A DNA stretch of 64,000 nucleotides, from NCBI GenBank assembly GCA_014332815.1, contig JACSZT010000002.1, forward strand, positions 105,716-169,715, written 5' to 3'. The position numbers were made by a program, and so were the translations under genes. The DNA is from Weissella confusa. GTDB lineage: Bacteria > Bacillota > Bacilli > Lactobacillales > Lactobacillaceae. Positions 61,055 through 64,000 of this stretch are shown one piece after another (positions within the stretch are counted from its first letter, which is position 1; the number at the start of each line of letters is the position of its first letter). A model generated the notes under the pieces. It made no database searches, was not told the DNA's origin, and worked only from the letters and a program-made list of their open reading frames with translations.

Positions 61055-61110
61055 CTCAAAACCTCATCTCATGCTTTCGTATTAGTGGCCTAAGCTTACA
61101 CCAGTTTGAT

Positions 61111-61524
61111 TTAGTCCCGCAAGTTTGGATAATTAGTTCCACGTGAAACAGCAGTTAGACGCAATCGATTGACGGCTTCGTCTAGCTCCTCTTCTGAAAA
61201 GATTCCCAACAGAAATGTGCGTTGCCGACTGATTGTTTCTTCTAGTTCGTGAACACGTTCCTCAAGATTCACCAAAGACAAAGCTGCGTCCTCAAGTGCA
61301 GTCGTTACTGGCGCCTTTGGCTTCATCACATCAAAAATGGCTGGATTATCGGCGACGAACTTTTGTGCCAATGCATCATTGTTCTTCGCACGGTTCCATA
61401 GTTGTGTGATTCGTTGCCTACGTGCCATCGAACCAAACATTCCCTTGCCCGTCAGTTCTTCCATATCCATCATCAAGCTTACCGTTGAAGCTTCTTGCAT
61501 TGTATCTGTATTAATCGTTGGCAT
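61111..61524 (-). CDS. Unknown protein under SAM riboswitch control, 137 aa
   Basis: A soluble protein with no signal peptide. The middle is basic (GSMARRQRITQLWNRAKNND) and residues 80-125 look like a coiled coil (LEDAALSLVNLEERVHELEE). ATG 61524 has AGGATGG about 9 bases upstream. I do not recognise a family. The codons for Val-Ser-Arg-Gly-Thr near the end include a parS-like site. The SAM-I riboswitch upstream suggests a link with methionine or sulfur metabolism. Confidence 0.72.
   Translation of the reverse strand: MPTINTDTMQEASTVSLMMDMEELTGKGMFGSMARRQRITQLWNRAKNNDALAQKFVADNPAIFDVMKPKAPVTTALEDAALSLVNLEERVHELEETISRQRTFLLGIFSEEELDEAVNRLRLTAVSRGTNYPNLRD
61135..61150. promoter_or_regulatory. 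parS: parS-like site 8
   Basis: AGTTCCACGTGAAACA, one mismatch from the B. subtilis consensus at the first base; lies in the 3' part of the 137-aa gene. Confidence 0.75.
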
Positions 61525-61561
61525 TACGATTACCATCCTAAAAATATTTTTGCATAGCAAA

Positions 61562-61592
61562 AACGACACCTACAAAACCAGTAGGTGCCGTT
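61562..61592 (-). terminator. SAM-riboswitch terminator
   Basis: AACGACACCTAC (61562-61573) pairs with GTAGGTGCCGTT (61581-61592), one mismatch; TTTTTG follows on the minus strand, 35 bases before the start codon. Confidence 0.85.
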
Positions 61593-61602
61593 ATCATTAG
61601 CA

Positions 61603-61688
61603 CCTATCCGTTACCAGTGGAGCACCTTGCATCGCTGTAGGTTGCTGTCGGGTCATCGTGTGGTATCACTCACCGAACTCTTGATAGG
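61603..61688 (-). ncRNA. SAM-I (S-box) riboswitch aptamer
   Basis: On the minus strand P1 pairs CCTATC (61688-61683) with GATAGG (61608-61603). Between them are TCAAGAG, the kink-turn stem TCGGTGAGTG with CACGATGACCCGA, AGCAACC and AAGGTGCT, in the order of the S-box consensus. The sequence TAGGTGC after P1 can pair with GCACCTA in the terminator, giving the usual switch: SAM bound, terminator on. Confidence 0.85.
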
Positions 61689-61711
61689 TTATCGTATTCG
61701 TATGTGGCTTT

Positions 61712-61740
61712 AGAATACATGACTGCCATTTTTCCGTCAA
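61712..61740 (-). promoter_or_regulatory. Promoter of the SAM-riboswitch operon
   Basis: TTGACG (61740-61735) and TATTCT (61717-61712) with a 17-base spacer. Confidence 0.65.
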
Positions 61741-61951
61741 CACTTTTGTTTGGCAGCTGTGGTAAACTGACACCAAAAGCATCTGGAGGTGCAAGCAGTT
61801 TCCAAAAACGTAGCAATTTGCAGCAAAACATAGAAAATCAGCACAGTAACTAAGTGGAGAATGCTGATTGATTAAACGAACTGAAGATTACTTTTCACAC
61901 TAACTAAAATCGGGTATAATTAAGTTATTCCTAACGAAAGTGGTGAGAAAA
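61741..61951 (+). other. Left flank of tnpB with inverted repeat and promoter
   Basis: About 210 bases without a gene. AATCAGCA (61838-61845) and TGCTGATT (61862-61869) form a stem, possibly a subterminal element end. TATAAT at 61915-61920 is a likely -10 for tnpB. The exact left end is not determinable. Confidence 0.4.
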
Positions 61952-63160
61952 ATGATTAAAACGCATAAAGTTAAAATTTATCCTAACGCCACAATAATTA
62001 AGGAGTTAGAAAACCTTTTTGATTATCGACGCTTTGTTTGGAATAAAGGGTTGGAAGTTTGGCAAGAAATGTACGAAGCGGCACAATTGATGTCCGACAA
62101 ACATCTTAAGCCAAATGAACGTAAGGTACGTGATGAGCTAGTTCGTGATAAAGCAGACTGGCAATATCAGTTGTCCGCACGTGTTTTGCAGCTGGCAGTT
62201 AAAGACTTGGCGCAAGCATGGCACAATTTCTTTAATCCGAATATGCCCAATCATCGGCGACCGCGGTTTAAATCCAAGAAGAAATCAGTTAAATCCTTCA
62301 CGACGGATAGGGCCAAGATTATCGCTGGTAAGTTACGTTTGGATAAGCCGCGAGAAGGTATTTCGAAGTGGTTTGACATCCGTCTATCTGAGATGCCACG
62401 ATGGCATGGTGAGTTGAAGCAGGTGACTGTCAAGTTAGAAGCGGACGGTTATTACGCATCACTCGCTATTGAAATGCCGGAGGTTGTAGTAGCGATCAAT
62501 CAATCGAAAGCAACGGGAGTCGATGCCAATATCGGTCGCTTCGTTTATCAAGACGATGCCGGATATCAAACGCAGGCAACATTGCCGGATAGCTTACTAA
62601 AACTCTATGAGCGTGTGACGTTGTATCAACGCCAACTTGCCCGTAAACGGGTTGAGAATCCTAAGAGCTACAATTCGAAGAAGTACCAGACAACGAGAGC
62701 CAAGTTGAAGCGGTGCTACCAACGAATTGCGCGCAGTCAAGGGGACATTCTGAACAAGTTTACGAGCAAGTTGGTGGCGAAATATGGGGTGATTGGCATC
62801 GAAAACTTGGATTGTCAGCACATGAAGATGGACAAGCACTTGGCGAAAAATCTGCATCGGTCAATGTTTGGTAAATTCCAACTGATGATGCAGTACAAAG
62901 CTGCGTGGCAGGGCGTGACGTTGATATGTGCGGATCAATTTTTTCCAAGCACGCAACGTTGTTCAAACTGTGGGCATATCAAGACCGGTGTCGATAAAAT
63001 TACGCTGAATGGCAATCGCAAACACGGGACAAAGCATCATGAGTACGTTTGTTATGAATGTGGCTTTGAAGCGGATCGTGATGAAAATGCCGTTGAAAAT
63101 TTGAAGCAATATGCAATTAATTCAGTTTGGGGGCAGGCTATTGTCCCGACTATTGGGTAA
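61952..63160 (+). CDS. tnpB: TnpB, RNA-guided nuclease of IS200/IS605-type element
   Basis: A 402-residue full-length TnpB. RuvC residues are complete: Asp191 in GVDANIG, Glu284 in IGIENLD, and the DRDENA motif at 375-380. The zinc finger CSNC (337-340) and CYEC (367-370) is intact, as is the N-terminal helical region. ATG 61952 has GGTGAG 5 bases upstream; a GTG at 61940 is less likely. No tnpA is present in the window, so the element could move only if TnpA is supplied elsewhere. Its omega RNA should lie at and after the 3' end. Confidence 0.9.
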   Translation: MIKTHKVKIYPNATIIKELENLFDYRRFVWNKGLEVWQEMYEAAQLMSDKHLKPNERKVRDELVRDKADWQYQLSARVLQLAVKDLAQAWHNFFNPNMPNHRRPRFKSKKKSVKSFTTDRAKIIAGKLRLDKPREGISKWFDIRLSEMPRWHGELKQVTVKLEADGYYASLAIEMPEVVVAINQSKATGVDANIGRFVYQDDAGYQTQATLPDSLLKLYERVTLYQRQLARKRVENPKSYNSKKYQTTRAKLKRCYQRIARSQGDILNKFTSKLVAKYGVIGIENLDCQHMKMDKHLAKNLHRSMFGKFQLMMQYKAAWQGVTLICADQFFPSTQRCSNCGHIKTGVDKITLNGNRKHGTKHHEYVCYECGFEADRDENAVENLKQYAINSVWGQAIVPTIG

Positions 63161-63335
63161 CTGATAGTTTAGGTGCGTCCAGAGATGGTCAATGTGGCTA
63201 AGATATTTATCAGAGTCAGAATACTGTTGTTTGATGGGCGTGAATAGAACAAGGAATGATATGACAGAAAGGAAATACATGAATCCTTACTGGTGTTTAT
63301 ACATTTCTCCACGTTTTATGTAGCAGGAACCCATT
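63161..63335 (+). other. tnpB 3' flank and PEBP leader
   Basis: 175 bases. The first part would hold the right end and the end of the omega RNA; ACTAT/ATAGT around the stop codon is a weak stem. A 14-codon ORF with GAAAGGAA (63279-63323) lies before the PEBP gene but looks accidental. No terminator seen. Confidence 0.35.
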
Positions 63336-63839
63336 ATGAAAGTATCCGTAACGCTTGATAATCAAGGCTTGTTGCCTGATAAGTATGCCAAGTTTGCACC
63401 AGCGGAATATCGTTTAGAAGATAATCCCGTTGTTAATTTCCCAATCGCCGTTAGCGACGCGCCAGCTGGTACTGAAACACTCGCGATTGCGTTCATTGAT
63501 TATGACGCAATTCCAGTTGGGGGCTTCCCATGGATTCACTGGACAGTGGCAAACCTCCCTGTGGGTGACGTGCCAGAAAACCTAACGACATCTGACGTGC
63601 CATTTGTCCCTGGTACGAACTCAATGTACAGCATTTTCAAGCACAGTAAGCCTGAAATTACGCAATCATACATTGGGCCAATGCCACCTGATCAAACGCA
63701 CGATTACACATTAACGGTTTACGCCGTTGATACAACGCTGGATTTGACGCCCGGCTATTTCTTTAACGAACTCCGTAAAGACTTAGTTGGCCACGTTTTG
63801 GCAGAAGCCAGCGTTGAATTGCCAGCTCGTAGCGAATAA
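63336..63839 (+). CDS. YbhB/YbcL-type PEBP (Raf kinase inhibitor-like) protein
   Basis: A 167-residue cytoplasmic protein of the phosphatidylethanolamine-binding family. AIAFIDYDAIPVGGFPWIHW corresponds to the DPDAP/PFxHW ligand-site motifs, and IGPMPPDQTHDYTLTVYAVD to the GPxPPxGxHxYxF motif. Function in bacteria is unclear. AGGAACCC lies upstream. The IS3-type element begins about 12 bases after the stop. Confidence 0.88.
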   Translation: MKVSVTLDNQGLLPDKYAKFAPAEYRLEDNPVVNFPIAVSDAPAGTETLAIAFIDYDAIPVGGFPWIHWTVANLPVGDVPENLTTSDVPFVPGTNSMYSIFKHSKPEITQSYIGPMPPDQTHDYTLTVYAVDTTLDLTPGYFFNELRKDLVGHVLAEASVELPARSE

Positions 63840-63850
63840 AGAAAAACGGC

Positions 63851-63880
63851 TGTTGAACTGAACCCCGAAAATTGGAGTGA
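63851..63880. repeat. Terminal inverted repeat of an IS3-family element
   Basis: TGTTGAACTGAACCCCGAAA and following bases look like an IS3-type end (TG start) located just past the transposase stop. The partner end is outside the window. Confidence 0.6.
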
Positions 63881-63883
63881 CGT

Positions 63884-64000
63884 TTAAGCGGCTAACTGGT
63901 CGGAAAGATTTCGGTATTGAACCGGAGTTCTTCCGGCCAGTTTTGTTTTTATCCGCTTATTGTTGTAGTAATAGACATAGTTAGTTATGGCGGACTTTAA
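63884..64000 (-). CDS. IS3-family transposase (OrfB), C-terminal part
   Basis: 38 codons up to TAA 63884. The reading YVYYYNNKRIKTKLAGRTPV followed by QYR is the conserved end of IS3-family (IS150 group) DDE transposases, typically YYNxxRxxxxLxxxSPxxYR. The catalytic core lies outside the window. Confidence 0.85.
   Translation of the reverse strand, partial: LKSAITNYVYYYNNKRIKTKLAGRTPVQYRNLSDQLAA

Larger units (their letters stand above)
63851..64000 (-). mobile_element. IS3-family insertion sequence, right part only
   Basis: Transposase C-terminus plus a terminal repeat; the element continues past the window edge. It is inserted directly after the PEBP gene. Confidence 0.75.

Noticed and set aside
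63279..63323. 14-codon ORF with GAAAGGAA before the PEBP gene
   Set aside because: No biased codons, no hairpin pair or terminator nearby; likely accidental.
1..64000. Chromosomal origin inside the window
   Set aside because: Although parS-like sites are numerous, there is no dnaA or dnaN gene and no cluster of DnaA boxes.
1..64000. CRISPR arrays, prophage, tRNA or rRNA genes
   Set aside because: No regular spaced repeats, phage structural genes, cloverleaf-like or rRNA-like sequence was noticed on reading through both strands.

Overview
The window is most like the chromosome of a low-to-mid G+C lactic acid bacterium of the Lactobacillaceae, probably Weissella. This is inferred from overall protein character: a LysM/aggregation-promoting-factor wall protein, MprF, a stand-alone gamma-glutamylcysteine ligase, small Weissella-like hypothetical proteins and short intergenic spaces with strong hairpin terminators. 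No rRNA, tRNA, CRISPR array or phage was found. Eight parS-like sites (consensus TGTTNCACGTGNAACA) are spread over 61 kb, which suggests an origin-proximal region, but dnaA, parB and a DnaA-box cluster are not in the window.

Layout. 1-4.2 kb: end of a cation-transporter-like gene, an APC amino acid permease behind a long attenuator leader, an amidohydrolase broken by a stop codon, and a DnaQ-type exonuclease. 4.2-16.7 kb: small proteins, YeiH-type exporter, GNAT, Dus, a YiiX-like cysteine hydrolase, YihY, an esterase, an AAT permease, GshA, a Rossmann reductase, and an HxlR/SnoaL-like divergent pair. 16.7-23.3 kb: AI-2E transporter, hydrolase plus MprF, MenA, a puzzling 460-bp non-coding block, acylphosphatase. 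23.3-27.1 kb: two tandem amino-acid binding proteins (one frameshifted at its lipobox) divergent from a permease/ATPase operon that has its own leader-peptide attenuator. 27.1-38.5 kb: FetAB-like exporter, TetR, aldo/keto reductase, MDR ABC exporter with MarR, Nudix, DedA, lipase, EamA, a large GT-C-like membrane protein. 38.6-49.2 kb: UvrA2, RlmCD, an orphan Sigma_reg_C protein, LysM-APF protein, APC permease, a GT51 transglycosylase, BMP-type binding protein. 49.5-61.6 kb: guaA, DrrAB-like exporter with MarR, a Met T-box operon (metQ plus S9 peptidase), cytidine deaminase, betaine transporter, and a SAM-I riboswitch operon. 61.9-64 kb: solitary tnpB, a PEBP-family protein, and the end of an IS3-family element.

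Main theme. Four different cis-acting RNA devices related to amino acids occur in one window: (i) an 18-codon leader peptide rich in Phe/Tyr codons (1997-2053, minus) embedded in a five-segment hairpin relay before an APC permease; (ii) a 20-codon leader peptide overlapping competing hairpins (25388-25545, plus) before an amino acid ABC transporter; (iii) a Met-specifier T-box (57011-57375, minus) before metQ and a peptidase; (iv) a SAM-I riboswitch (61559-61692, minus) before an unknown gene and an isochorismatase-fold hydrolase. The first two are the best candidates for undescribed regulatory systems. All readings are by eye; no folding or database search was run.
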